In this document: positions 7,770 to 16,799 of the stretch, piece by piece
Layout of the letters: each line of letters begins with the position of its first letter
Position numbering within the stretch: position 1 is the first letter of the stretch
Source: Bacteroidota bacterium
GTDB lineage: Bacteria > Bacteroidota > Ignavibacteria > UBA10030 > SZUA-254
Length of the DNA stretch: 35,439 bases
Reading direction: 5' to 3'
Assembly (NCBI GenBank): GCA_030019075.1
Contig: JASEHD010000016.1
Span: 1-35,439 of the forward strand
The notes under the pieces: model-generated
Told to the model about the DNA's origin: nothing
What the model saw: only the letters and a program-made list of their open reading frames with translations
Database searches by the model: none
Made by a program: the position numbers and the translations under genes

Positions 7770-10700
7770 TTACCTGATGATTATCATTTTTCTTTGTAAT
7801 TGAACTGTTTGTTCATCTTCTATTGATTTTACCGTTAACCGATAGAAGAAAAGCCCCGATGGCAGTTTGCTTCCGTCAATATTTGTGGAGTATCTGCCTT
7901 CGTCATAATATCTATTGGTTAATATTGATGAAACTTCTTGACCGAGTGTGTTAAATATTTTTAGAGTAACAATAGATGGAGTTGGTAAATCGAAACTAAT
8001 TGTAGTAGCTGGATTAAATGGGTTTGGGTAATTCTGATATAGTGCAAAATCTCTCGGAACAGATTCTGAGGGAAGATTTCTCAAAATTAGAGATTTGATA
8101 TTTGGATCAGTAATTAACATTGAACCTTTCATTGTAAGGGATTGTACCCCAGCTTCTGCCTTATCATTCACAATTGCTAATTCGTATGACGTATTATCCG
8201 ACTTCAATCTATTCCATTCTACCGTAACTGGATAAATAGATGATTGAATTTGAATTTTTATCTCATTAGAAGCATCGCTTGAGTTAAAGATATGAACATT
8301 CCGTTGTGATTCAAAACGAACATCGAAGGCATCATGCAGCGGCAGAGGCGGTAATTCGTTCCCTTCCAGAGCAGAAGCTTCCAATTCTTGATATTTATCG
8401 AAGTAGAGTGTTGCTTTACGTCCGACCGCATTTGAAATTGTAACGGTACTGAAAGAATTCATTTCATGAATTGTTAAATCTTTGCGTGTGACTGAACCAA
8501 CTGCAGGGTAGGTTGAATAACTAAGCTGCCGGGGACCTTTCATCCAGAATCCCTCACCGGGTGTTAAAGTGGTTGGCTCAAGATATGTCCCTCGATACAC
8601 AAAAAGCTTGCACGGCGGTGGATTGCATTGCATTTGATTCACTGGTGTAGCATAACTTAAGCCAGCTATTAATGCCCAACCCGCTGGAATTTGTAATGTA
8701 CCTCGAACTATCGGTGTGCCAGTGAATGTAATCGTATCATCTGAAATAAATTTTAACCAATAAGATTGCAGGTACTCAAGTGCGTCTACGATAACATAAC
8801 TACCTTGGTAGGCGAAAGCTTCTGATTTAGCTTGCGGATATAAAAAGTTCCTTGCTCGATTTTCGGTTATTACTGGTACTGATATGATGTTCCAGCCACT
8901 ATCTACAATTTGTTGTAATGTATCCACAATGCTGTGAGTTATTTCGATAGATTGAATTGACGTATTGGTAATTACCAAGCTGGTATCTGTCCACATGTTG
9001 ATGTTTATTAGTGTTCCGTGAGTTAGTCCATCGCGCAGTTTCCAGCCACCATCAAGAAATCTTGCTGGATTCCATCTTAATGTTATAGGATATCCACCTG
9101 ATCCCGGTTGAAACTCGGCAGTGAATGTATTTGACTTGTGAGTTGAAGATAATGTCTGTTTCATGTCGGTGTTCACTCCGTCTGTGCTGTTAATAGACCA
9201 ACGCGCATCAAACGTTCCAGAAGATGGTTTAGGTGGTAATTCAGACTCACCTAAGAATTCATCAATTCCATCCGTTGCAGCAGAAGCTTCACCAAATATC
9301 AAAATATTTGATTCTCCACCATTATCACTAATAATAAATTCCGACTGTTGAGCAATATTGAGGTAGGCAAGTACGCGGATATCGTCAAGATACCAGCCAT
9401 CTCGATTATCAGCTCCGTCGCTCGAAAGACGAAAACGTAATAATAACTGATTACCAACGTAAGGTGTTAGGTCGATTTCCTCTTCTATCCAGTTTAAACC
9501 CGGAGTGTATCCATCATATCCCCAGGTACCAGCGGATTGAACACCGCGGGTGGAGCCAACGTGTGAAAGTTTACTTTTTAAAGATGTCCAATTTGTACCG
9601 CCATTCGTTGAAACTTCTACCCTGGCAAAATCATAAGATGGCTCGATAGCCCATTTCGTCCAATAGCGGAGAATGCAATAATTATATTCGGTTAAATTTA
9701 GAGTTGAAGCAAGCGTGAGAAGAGCGTTCACATTCGAAGCATGGTTTCCGGTTGGACTATCAGTGAAAGAATATGGAGGTGTATGTGCATTTGTTGTTGT
9801 ACTCCAGCCACCGGATGCAATCCAATTTCCAATCCCGGTGGAAGCACTATCTGCTAATAAAACAATCGATTTTCCAATAAAAATTGCAGAAGTATCAGAA
9901 TATTTATATCCGCCTTGGGCGGTAATTTCAAAATACAAATTTACACGAGAACCTATTAGACTATTCGCACCAACGGTACCGGAAAATGAGACGATGGAAT
10001 CAGTTCTCGCAAGTAAATTCTCAAGCGTAACTTTATCAGGTGAAAAAACAATATGAGGTGAAGATGAAGAGATCGCTATCTCAAGGTTTGATGCATCGCC
10101 AAGTCCTTTATTCCGCACGGTAGTATTTAATATGAATTGTTCGCCCGGTTCAAGATATCCATCACTATCTTCATCTATGATTTCGTTATGTTTAATTGTT
10201 GTGTATTGACCAGCAACATAAGAATAATAAATATTTGCATTCAAATTTTCTATGGCAAGTGGGAAAATTTGATTTGAGGGGGGCCAAAATGATGGGCCAA
10301 CCTCCGGTGTCATGGCAAATGTTTTATAAATATTTCCACCGTACATAAAATCATCTGAATTACCGCGTGTAGAATAGTTCACGGTTTGAAGATCTGTTCC
10401 TGTTGCATATCGATTGATACCAACCATGTCGAAAGCAAATTCACGATAGATAAGTGAATCGCTGCTCTCAGCAGATAGGTATCCCCATGGATAAATTAGG
10501 AGATTACCATAGGTATGATAATTGAAACATGTTTTTACATTATTATAATATAAAAACTGATATATGGTGGCAACCTCTGGCTCGGAAAATGGAGCTACCC
10601 CACGGTATGTTTCCCATGCTGGATTAGTACTCGAACCGCCGTTCGGTGAATCCCACATATAATAAGGTCCAAAATTACGATTCAGGTCAACGCCATAAAT

Positions 10701-11432
10701 ACCACCGCCGTTATTTCGTCGATTTTTCCTCCACATTCCACCGCCCGATGGATTTGTTGTTTGATTATAAACATAGCCGTCGGGATTTATAACTGGCATA
10801 AACCACATCTGTCGGTTATTAACTAAATAAGTTGCATCAGAGTTAGAACCATAATTCTCGAGGAGCCACCACATATAATAGATGACAGTCATCATACCTT
10901 GTGGTTCTCGTGCGTGTGTGAGCGCAGTGTATAAAGCTTCCGGTTCGTCTGTTTCATAATTATTCGGATTGTCCGATATCTTTGCAATCCAAATTGCTCG
11001 ACCTTGTACTGATGTTCCAATACTCTCTTTTGCCGTTATGATGTTTGGGTAAAGAAGTTTCATTGAATCAAGTTGTGATTTTACTTCTTCATAAGTATAG
11101 TACCCTCCCATGCTGCCGTATCCAAAGCCAAGTGCATCTACAGGAAATTTGGATAAGCTTTGTTGATTGATGACGCTGAGATCATCGTGGATGATAGTAT
11201 ATGAAATTCCTTGTGAAATTAATTGCTGAAGATCGTGTTGGTTTGCAACGAATTCCATCCAGCCGCCAACTTTTCCTGAAGACCCTTCATAATCAATTCC
11301 GGCACTCCAAATTTTGTTCAAAGCGGTCCTATCTGGCACAAAGATTTTTATCTGGGAATATTTTTCTTGTGATTCTGCGACGAGAGAAGATATGGCAATG
11401 ATGATTGCAATTAGGGTAGTAAAGACTTTCAT
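7770..11432 (-). CDS. Secreted zinc carboxypeptidase (M14) with T9SS type A sorting domain
   Basis: A 1220-residue exported metallopeptidase. Signal peptide at about 1-19; M14 catalytic domain at about 110-400. The zinc ligands are His173 and Glu176 (THAREPQG) and His306 (FNYHTYGN); GVDLNRNFG has the substrate-binding Asn/Arg (251-252), and Glu377 in MTPEVG is the expected catalytic base. All active-site residues are present, so it should be active. After it come a CARDB-like region (about 415-520), a jelly-roll domain of the kind found in immune-inhibitor-A/MAM proteins (about 530-690), then a cassette from about 697 homologous to that of the next gene, ending in NYPNPFNP (1134) and QRKMIIIR. 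The cassette is 524 residues in both proteins. First gene of the operon. Confidence 0.93.
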   Translation of the reverse strand: MKVFTTLIAIIIAISSLVAESQEKYSQIKIFVPDRTALNKIWSAGIDYEGSSGKVGGWMEFVANQHDLQQLISQGISYTIIHDDLSVINQQSLSKFPVDALGFGYGSMGGYYTYEEVKSQLDSMKLLYPNIITAKESIGTSVQGRAIWIAKISDNPNNYETDEPEALYTALTHAREPQGMMTVIYYMWWLLENYGSNSDATYLVNNRQMWFMPVINPDGYVYNQTTNPSGGGMWRKNRRNNGGGIYGVDLNRNFGPYYMWDSPNGGSSTNPAWETYRGVAPFSEPEVATIYQFLYYNNVKTCFNYHTYGNLLIYPWGYLSAESSDSLIYREFAFDMVGINRYATGTDLQTVNYSTRGNSDDFMYGGNIYKTFAMTPEVGPSFWPPSNQIFPLAIENLNANIYYSYVAGQYTTIKHNEIIDEDSDGYLEPGEQFILNTTVRNKGLGDASNLEIAISSSSPHIVFSPDKVTLENLLARTDSIVSFSGTVGANSLIGSRVNLYFEITAQGGYKYSDTSAIFIGKSIVLLADSASTGIGNWIASGGWSTTTNAHTPPYSFTDSPTGNHASNVNALLTLASTLNLTEYNYCILRYWTKWAIEPSYDFARVEVSTNGGTNWTSLKSKLSHVGSTRGVQSAGTWGYDGYTPGLNWIEEEIDLTPYVGNQLLLRFRLSSDGADNRDGWYLDDIRVLAYLNIAQQSEFIISDNGGESNILIFGEASAATDGIDEFLGESELPPKPSSGTFDARWSINSTDGVNTDMKQTLSSTHKSNTFTAEFQPGSGGYPITLRWNPARFLDGGWKLRDGLTHGTLININMWTDTSLVITNTSIQSIEITHSIVDTLQQIVDSGWNIISVPVITENRARNFLYPQAKSEAFAYQGSYVIVDALEYLQSYWLKFISDDTITFTGTPIVRGTLQIPAGWALIAGLSYATPVNQMQCNPPPCKLFVYRGTYLEPTTLTPGEGFWMKGPRQLSYSTYPAVGSVTRKDLTIHEMNSFSTVTISNAVGRKATLYFDKYQELEASALEGNELPPLPLHDAFDVRFESQRNVHIFNSSDASNEIKIQIQSSIYPVTVEWNRLKSDNTSYELAIVNDKAEAGVQSLTMKGSMLITDPNIKSLILRNLPSESVPRDFALYQNYPNPFNPATTISFDLPTPSIVTLKIFNTLGQEVSSILTNRYYDEGRYSTNIDGSKLPSGLFFYRLTVKSIEDEQTVQLQRKMIIIR

Positions 11433-11477
11433 AATAATGGTAGAGGGATATATTAAATGATAAATTTCGTTTTATTA

Positions 11478-11506
11478 AATATAAAGATTGTCACGTTGAA
11501 TCTCAA
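11478..11506 (-). promoter_or_regulatory. Promoter of the M14 peptidase-Ycf48-like operon
   Basis: Minus strand: TTGAGA (11501-11506), 17-nt spacer, TATATT (11478-11483), extended to TATATTTA. It lies 46 bp upstream of the M14 start codon. No clear Shine-Dalgarno precedes that start, which is common in Bacteroidota-like genomes. Confidence 0.6.
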
Positions 11507-11564
11507 GGGTTTTCTTATTTAATGTGAGAATAGGCAAAAACAACAAAATATCCACTACAAAATA

Positions 11565-11592
11565 AAAAAGTCGGCTCGTGGACCGACTTTTT
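11565..11592 (-). terminator. Terminator hairpin, copy 1
   Basis: AAAAAGTCGG and CCGACTTTTT pair perfectly around the loop CTCGTGGA. The stem carries A and T tracts at both ends and so could work in both directions. It sits 30 bp past the stop of the gene at 11622. Stem, loop and flanking A-tract are the same as in the hairpin at 15036-15065. Confidence 0.88.
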
Positions 11593-11621
11593 ATGAGTAT
11601 TTTTATGTTTTTTAAATATGA

Positions 11622-14600
11622 TCACCGCAAAAGTAACATCTTGCGGACTTGTGTAAACGATTTACTCGGTTGGTTTATACTTGTTGCTTCAAGCCGATAA
11701 AAGTATACGCCACTCGCAACGGAACCACCGTAATTATTAAAAGAATTCCATCGTACTATCTTAACTCCGGGGTCCTGAATTTCATCTACAAGTTTAATTA
11801 CTTCCTGACCGAGAACGTTATAGATCGTTAATTTTACGCGTGATACTACTGGTAAAGAGTATTCAATTTTTGTTATTGGATTAAATGGATTTGGATAATT
11901 TTGGTGTAACGAGAAAGTTATCGGTAACTTATCCTCTAAAACGTCAACTATTATTGAATTAACAATAAGTAAATCTCCCGGCATATTTGGTTTTGTTGTA
12001 GTGATGCGGAATATTGTACCATTTTCTGGGAGTGGTTGGTTGTATGTTCCCGATGGAGGTGTGGCACCGATATCGCCATTCCAATTAACAAAAACCATTC
12101 GTGCCATAACTTCTGTTTCACGATTACCATCGTATGTTCCAGCGATCATCTCCGCCTCAGCCGCCAAGTAGCCAGATTGGCCTGGTGATGTATTTGCTGG
12201 GCGCTGCCAGTATATCCAATCGGTATATGGATCGTTATCACCACCAGAAACAGTATGATCATATGTTCCAGCGAATTTTGCATTTGGTACACCCATATTA
12301 AATGTTACGCTGCTATCATCATCTAATAACCAAGGAACCATTCTATAATCATCAGTAATGTCATCGGGGGTTCCGATACCGATGTTCCACAATTCAAAAG
12401 GAACGTGGAAGAAATTTGTCATTGAGTTATAAGAATCATAAGCCCAACTTCCGGTTGCTGTAAACCTAATTTCAAAATCGTACGGAATAATTTCAGTCCA
12501 TAATGGGCCCCCACGTGTTGTTCTATATAAAAACGATTGATAATCCGGACGGTAACCATTATCAGCAGTATGAATCAACCATCGAGCAGGTCCAACCTGT
12601 TGTGAATCGGTCGGTCGTTTGGATGGGAAATTTGTAAAATCTGCTGCAGCACCTTCACTTGGTATCAGAGAGCCGCCTGCATTTGCAACAACTTCAAAGT
12701 TTGAGAAATCTGGTTCAGGTGCATCCATCTTCCATAAGATTCCATCAATCACAGGATGTGGATATAATTCATCTGGGGAGATGGGAGAGTTTGTAAGTTT
12801 AACCACATCGGTTGTTGAATCTTTAATCTGAAATACAGTTAGATTTGTATTTATATCTTTATAAAAAGATATTGCATATGTGTGTCCGTTCAATAACATT
12901 GGATCAGCAATGATTGGGATTAAGTAATCGGCTTTGCCTTGAATTGGAATTACCTGTAAAGTATCTCCCCAAAGTGTACCTGGATTCCAATTTATAATTG
13001 GCACATCAGAATACATCATCTTAAAATGATTATCAAAATTTATTGTGTAAGCAAACTTAAATGAATCTCCCGATGCCGGTGCTGTTAAAATCAAATAGAA
13101 TGAAGTATCTGAAAATGTGCCGCCAGGGATAATCGTATTTGAGTTCAATGGTGTAGTATTTTGTACACACGTAATCGAAATTTCACTGATGTCATTAACC
13201 TGATCCGGGTTTTCGATGTCGAATGTTAAATGAACGCGTTCATAATTATTTACTTTTTTATCTTGCTGTCCGTTTTCCCAGATAACTCTCCAATTATCCA
13301 ACAGCGGTAAAGGTCTGATAGCAATCCGAGAGTATGCACCATTGAATGTATCAGTAGGTCCAGTGTATTGTACAATCAAATCTCCCTTGTATGGATACTT
13401 GCGATTTTCTCTTTGCTGTGTATTTCCCCAAATATTATCTCCAGCAATTTTATCTTGATGTAAACCATCGTCGTATAAGGCGATATAGAAGTCAGATTCG
13501 GTTCCATATTCAGGTGTGAAATGTAATTTGGCACTGGATGCCGATTGGAAATCTGTCAAGTCCACGACCGTGGTTATTTCAGTTGTTGTTGAACTTGTAG
13601 CTCTAGTATAGATTGAGCACTTGGGATAATGAAATCCTTGATCGTAGAGTCTTTGTGCAATTGTATCAGTTGCGCGAAGATTTTTAATTGCATCAAGCCG
13701 ATCTGTTCCTTTTCCACCTACGCAAGATAATATTACGACTTGTGTATCACCGACGGCTAAGTTGAATGGACCTGTGCAAAGCATCATTCGTTTATCATCC
13801 GGACGTGGATCAAGTTCAGAAGATGGAGCGGTAAGCGGATCAGCGGGATATGTAAAACGACTCGACTTAGGATCGCCGTTCTTTTCGAGTCCTCGCATTA
13901 AATTGTATAATTCTCTATCATTGTCGGGATCACCTTCAGCACCACGGACGTTAATGTATCTAACAGTTGAACTAAGCCCAAGGACTTTTTTCCCCGGAAC
14001 AATCCGCTGTACGAATCCGCCAATTGTTAGCTCAAGATATTTTGCAGTATCGGTTGGTTCTCCATCAACAACCGGACCTTGGGAAAAATCTGCCCCAAAT
14101 GCTGAACCACCTAAACTAACTGGATCAGTATTATCAGCGTTGTATGTGAATGCCATGCTTGTAAGTGTATCGGTAGCGATCAAATCGTTACTCGCTTTAT
14201 CAACATCAGGATCAAACCAACCTGAGATATAGACATCCGATAGATTTTTTGTTCCCTTATTGATAATCTTCCAATACATAAAGAATACATCGCTGTAACC
14301 AGTGATGTTAACTTGTATTGATGCTTGTTGAACTTCAAGCCCCAGTGGATCTTTTTGTGAATCATCAGGTAAGCGGTGAAGAGAGGTATCCATATCATTA
14401 TAAACACACCAACTCATCAAATCACCGATGACTAGTGGATTCCCGACATTATCTACTGGTGCACCATATTGTTTGGGCCAATTTAAATAATCATCGATAT
14501 CGTCGCCGTTACCGGGAGGTGTTCCATCGCTTCCATCTTTATATAACGCGAAAAGTTTATTATCAGCAGCCCCGGCATTTGTTCCTACAGCCCCTGGTTG

Positions 14601-14951
14601 ATATTCAGAATCGAAATCAATCACGCTTACCTTCGGTATACCATCAACCATTGCACCTATTTGTAAACCGGCAGCGAAAATTATATAGGTTCCCGTACCG
14701 CGGGGAAATTCACCGCCAGATCCACCTCCTGTAGGTAATCGACCTGCAATATCCTGAGCATACGGACCATAATTAGTCATTTCAAATGCCCAATTATTTC
14801 CCGTCATCGTGAATTGATTTTGAACAGTTGGTTTTAAGAAACTCTGAAGCGTGGATGATCTTTTAGCTATCCTTCCCCCATTGGCGAAATTGAAAGATTG
14901 AACGAGGATGATTGATGTTAGTATTAACAATTTAAAAAATCGTTGCTGCAT
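11622..14951 (-). CDS. Large secreted protein of unknown function with T9SS type A sorting domain
   Basis: A 1109-residue protein with a signal peptide (about 1-26) and a sorting domain beginning at NYPNPFNP (residue 1018) and ending VRKMLLLR, so it should be exported by T9SS and cell-surface attached or released. The middle is beta-rich and Asp/Gly-rich; I recognise no enzymatic motif. Notable stretches are NNWAFEMTNYGPYAQD near the start, a probable beta-sandwich with FFMYWKIINKGTKNLSDVYIS, and DIDDYLNW. The start is supported by AAAGGAG about 8 nt upstream. It lacks the GWN/YWLK and FDxRW modules of the two neighbouring T9SS proteins and has its own promoter and terminator. Confidence 0.85.
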   Translation of the reverse strand: MQQRFFKLLILTSIILVQSFNFANGGRIAKRSSTLQSFLKPTVQNQFTMTGNNWAFEMTNYGPYAQDIAGRLPTGGGSGGEFPRGTGTYIIFAAGLQIGAMVDGIPKVSVIDFDSEYQPGAVGTNAGAADNKLFALYKDGSDGTPPGNGDDIDDYLNWPKQYGAPVDNVGNPLVIGDLMSWCVYNDMDTSLHRLPDDSQKDPLGLEVQQASIQVNITGYSDVFFMYWKIINKGTKNLSDVYISGWFDPDVDKASNDLIATDTLTSMAFTYNADNTDPVSLGGSAFGADFSQGPVVDGEPTDTAKYLELTIGGFVQRIVPGKKVLGLSSTVRYINVRGAEGDPDNDRELYNLMRGLEKNGDPKSSRFTYPADPLTAPSSELDPRPDDKRMMLCTGPFNLAVGDTQVVILSCVGGKGTDRLDAIKNLRATDTIAQRLYDQGFHYPKCSIYTRATSSTTTEITTVVDLTDFQSASSAKLHFTPEYGTESDFYIALYDDGLHQDKIAGDNIWGNTQQRENRKYPYKGDLIVQYTGPTDTFNGAYSRIAIRPLPLLDNWRVIWENGQQDKKVNNYERVHLTFDIENPDQVNDISEISITCVQNTTPLNSNTIIPGGTFSDTSFYLILTAPASGDSFKFAYTINFDNHFKMMYSDVPIINWNPGTLWGDTLQVIPIQGKADYLIPIIADPMLLNGHTYAISFYKDINTNLTVFQIKDSTTDVVKLTNSPISPDELYPHPVIDGILWKMDAPEPDFSNFEVVANAGGSLIPSEGAAADFTNFPSKRPTDSQQVGPARWLIHTADNGYRPDYQSFLYRTTRGGPLWTEIIPYDFEIRFTATGSWAYDSYNSMTNFFHVPFELWNIGIGTPDDITDDYRMVPWLLDDDSSVTFNMGVPNAKFAGTYDHTVSGGDNDPYTDWIYWQRPANTSPGQSGYLAAEAEMIAGTYDGNRETEVMARMVFVNWNGDIGATPPSGTYNQPLPENGTIFRITTTKPNMPGDLLIVNSIIVDVLEDKLPITFSLHQNYPNPFNPITKIEYSLPVVSRVKLTIYNVLGQEVIKLVDEIQDPGVKIVRWNSFNNYGGSVASGVYFYRLEATSINQPSKSFTQVRKMLLLR

Positions 14952-15001
14952 AGATAACTCTCCTTTATAAATGATTAACGATTAACACTATCATTGAGTT
15001 A

Positions 15002-15030
15002 AATGTAATGAGAAAGGATCAGAAAAGCAA
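15002..15030 (-). promoter_or_regulatory. Promoter of the 1109-residue T9SS protein gene
   Basis: Minus strand: TTGCTT (15025-15030), 17-nt spacer, TACATT (15002-15007), extended to TACATTTA. It starts 5 bp past the upstream terminator hairpin and gives a leader of about 45 nt with an AAAGGAG ribosome binding site. Confidence 0.55.
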
Positions 15031-15035
15031 AAAAT

Positions 15036-15065
15036 AAAAAAGTCGGCTCGTGGACCGACTTTTTT
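15036..15065 (-). terminator. Terminator hairpin after sodA, copy 2
   Basis: AAAAAAGTCGG and CCGACTTTTTT pair perfectly around CTCGTGGA. It follows the superoxide dismutase stop by about 40 bp. It is the same hairpin, loop included and in the same orientation, as at 11565-11592. Confidence 0.88.
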
Positions 15066-15075
15066 ACTGATAAAC

Positions 15076-15096
15076 CGAAATCTGAAATCCAAAATC
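15076..15096. repeat. Heptamer tandem repeat (3 units)
   Basis: Three consecutive 7-mers, CGAAATC, TGAAATC and CAAAATC, lie between the sodA stop and its terminator. They belong to the family of degenerate 7-bp repeats seen elsewhere in the window. Confidence 0.6.
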
Positions 15097-15104
15097 GGCT
15101 ATAC

Positions 15105-15737
15105 TTATTTCCCTAATACATACTTCTTATATCTTTCATTGATCCTGCCCCAATGCAGATTCGCCATGAAGTTATCAATGTAAGCGGCGCGTTTTGCACC
15201 ATCTTTGTGGTAATACGCATGTTCAAACACATCGAGTGCAATCACAGGAATGCCGCCCCAGATTGCACCGTACTGGTGTTCATCAACAAGGATGTTCAAC
15301 AATCTATCAGACCATAGACGGTCAAAGACTAGAAGTCCCCATCCGCTTAGCTTTGCCGAAATCGCTGTGGCTTTGAAATCTTCTTTCCACTTATCGAACG
15401 AGCCAAACTCTTTCTCAATTGCTGAAAGAACTTCCGGTCCTTTCTTCGGGTCGCCATCACCGCCTAAAACTTCCCAATACAAATCGTGCAGCATTGCACC
15501 CGAGTGATTCCATGTAAATCGGCGTTTAAGCTCACCAACTTCACTGTAGTTTCCATTGGCTTTCGAGCGGTCGGCTGTTTCCAATCCTTTCTCGATTGTG
15601 TTCAGTGCGGTAACGTACCCTTTGTGGTGTGTGTTGTAATGCCAGTCCGTTGTCTCAGTGGAAGCGACATTCTTTAAAAGTGACTTTGCTTCTTCATCTG
15701 AATACGGACGCGGTTTGAATTTCCATTCGTATGACAT
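15105..15737 (-). CDS. sodA: Superoxide dismutase, Fe/Mn family
   Basis: A 210-residue cytoplasmic superoxide dismutase converting superoxide to oxygen and hydrogen peroxide. Metal ligands expected by family alignment: His33 (WHYNTHHKGY), His84 (AMLHDLYWEV), Asp169 and His173 (ALDVFEHAYY). The FTWNHSGAMLHDLYW form is nearer the archaeal-type branch than E. coli SodB, and metal preference (Fe or Mn) cannot be read with certainty, so the symbol is a convention. AAAGGAAG precedes the ATG. The gene is a single transcription unit; the mobile-element-like sequence at 15779-15999 sits just upstream, so part of its promoter may lie in that element. Confidence 0.95.
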   Translation of the reverse strand: MSYEWKFKPRPYSDEEAKSLLKNVASTETTDWHYNTHHKGYVTALNTIEKGLETADRSKANGNYSEVGELKRRFTWNHSGAMLHDLYWEVLGGDGDPKKGPEVLSAIEKEFGSFDKWKEDFKATAISAKLSGWGLLVFDRLWSDRLLNILVDEHQYGAIWGGIPVIALDVFEHAYYHKDGAKRAAYIDNFMANLHWGRINERYKKYVLGK

Positions 15738-15778
15738 ATTCTTCCTTTCTTTTTATTATTAAATTAAAATGCTATTAC

Positions 15779-15999
15779 TTATTAACTGAAGTTACGCAAA
15801 AGTGTGATTGAAGTATAAAATCCGAAATCCTAAATTCGAAATCCGAAACAAAAACAAATGTTCAAAATTATAAAATATCTCAAAAACCTTCATTTTCGAT
15901 GTTTTGGGCATTTGAATTTCGAATTTGTTTAGTGTTTCGATATTCGTATTTCGGATTTTTATACAACAAATCGTCATCGTGCGTTAGATCAGTTATTAA
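15779..15999. mobile_element. MITE-like element 1 (221 bp) between sodA and sufT
   Basis: The ends are imperfect 21-bp inverted repeats. The left end begins TTATTAACTGAAGTTACGCA; the right end, reverse-complemented, reads TTAATAACTGATCTAACGCA. The left end differs from that of the element at 30102-30281 at only 2 of 21 positions. The interior is AT-rich, with 7-bp repeats on both arms (15818-15845 and about 15908-15960) that can fold back on each other. There is no coding capacity beyond a 61-codon frame made of the repeats. It fills the gap between the sufT stop and the sodA leader. Confidence 0.6.
15818..15845. repeat. Heptamer tandem repeat (4 units) inside element 1
   Basis: AAATCCG, AAATCCT, AAATTCG and AAATCCG follow each other with exact 7-bp period. 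A degraded, roughly complementary array lies at about 15908-15960. Confidence 0.7.
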
Positions 16000-16004
16000 C
16001 ATAT

Positions 16005-16340
16005 TCAGAATAAACCAAGTTCCAATCTCGCCGCTTCCGTCATCTTACTTGGCTCCCAAGCCGGTTCCCATACAACATTCACTTTCGCATCAGTTACTCC
16101 TTGGACCGTTTTAACTTTTTGTTCAATCTCAGCAGGCAACGATTGTATCGCAGGGCAATATGGAGATGTTAAAGTCATCATAATTTCAACTTCACCACTA
16201 TCGCTTATGTTTACCCCGTATATCAATCCCATCTCGTAAATATTGACCGGAATCTCGGGATCGTAACAGGTTCGTAAAGCTTCGATAATCTGTGCTTCAA
16301 TAACTGTTTTTTCAACTGAGCTTAATTGTTGCTTTTCCAT
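16005..16340 (-). CDS. sufT: SufT-like Fe-S assembly protein (MIP18/DUF59 family)
   Basis: A 111-residue MIP18-family protein with the signature DPEIPVNIYEMGLIY (27-41) and TSPYCPA with Cys62, ending in a VVWEPAW strand. Family members (SufT, PaaD-like, eukaryotic CIAO2) help mature or deliver Fe-S clusters. As the last gene of the suf operon, 6 bp after sufU, a late maturation role is the natural reading. Confidence 0.9.
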   Translation of the reverse strand: MEKQQLSSVEKTVIEAQIIEALRTCYDPEIPVNIYEMGLIYGVNISDSGEVEIMMTLTSPYCPAIQSLPAEIEQKVKTVQGVTDAKVNVVWEPAWEPSKMTEAARLELGLF

Positions 16341-16346
16341 ACGATT

Positions 16347-16799
16347 TTATTCTGTCGATACACGGTATTCTTTTGATGTAAGTGCCGAATGTAAAGTGTG
16401 CCATGCAAGTGTCGCACATTTTACTCTTGCAGGATATTCAGATACACCGGAGAATGCTGCTAATTTCCCAAGATTCTCGAAATCCTCCATCGGATCAGAT
16501 TCACCTCTCACAAGTGTATGAAATTTTTTAAACAGTTCTTCTGCTTCCTGAATTGATTTACCTTTCACAGCCGAGCTCATCACAGATGCGGACGCTTTTG
16601 AAATGGCACATCCAGCACCTTCAAAACTTATATCTTCGATAACTCCATCTTTCAGCTTTATAAAAAGTGTGAAATGATCCCCGCAGAGCGGATTGTATCC
16701 GTCAACTTTTCTATCCGCATTCTCCATACGCCGGTAGTTGCGTGGACTTTTATTATGATCAAGAATTACTTCTTGGTATAACTCTCTAAGTGCTGTCAT
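16347..16799 (-). CDS. sufU: SufU-type Fe-S scaffold / sulfur acceptor
   Basis: A 150-residue SufU/NifU N-domain-like protein. The zinc/cluster ligands are Cys39 and Asp41 (NPLCGDHF), Cys64 (EGAGCAIS) and Cys128 (RVKCATLAW). The insertion between the second and third Cys (about residues 80-120) marks SufU rather than IscU. In SUF systems SufU is a zinc-bound acceptor taking persulfide sulfur from SufS. Its start codon overlaps the sufS stop by 1 base, implying translational coupling with its partner. Confidence 0.94.
   Translation of the reverse strand: MTALRELYQEVILDHNKSPRNYRRMENADRKVDGYNPLCGDHFTLFIKLKDGVIEDISFEGAGCAISKASASVMSSAVKGKSIQEAEELFKKFHTLVRGESDPMEDFENLGKLAAFSGVSEYPARVKCATLAWHTLHSALTSKEYRVSTE

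Noticed and set aside
15792-15977. Minus-strand frame of 61 codons between sodA and sufT
   Set aside because: It is made of the heptamer repeats and the inverted arms of element 1; the peptide (ISNLGFRILYF type) is the known artefact of such repeats and there is no ribosome binding site.
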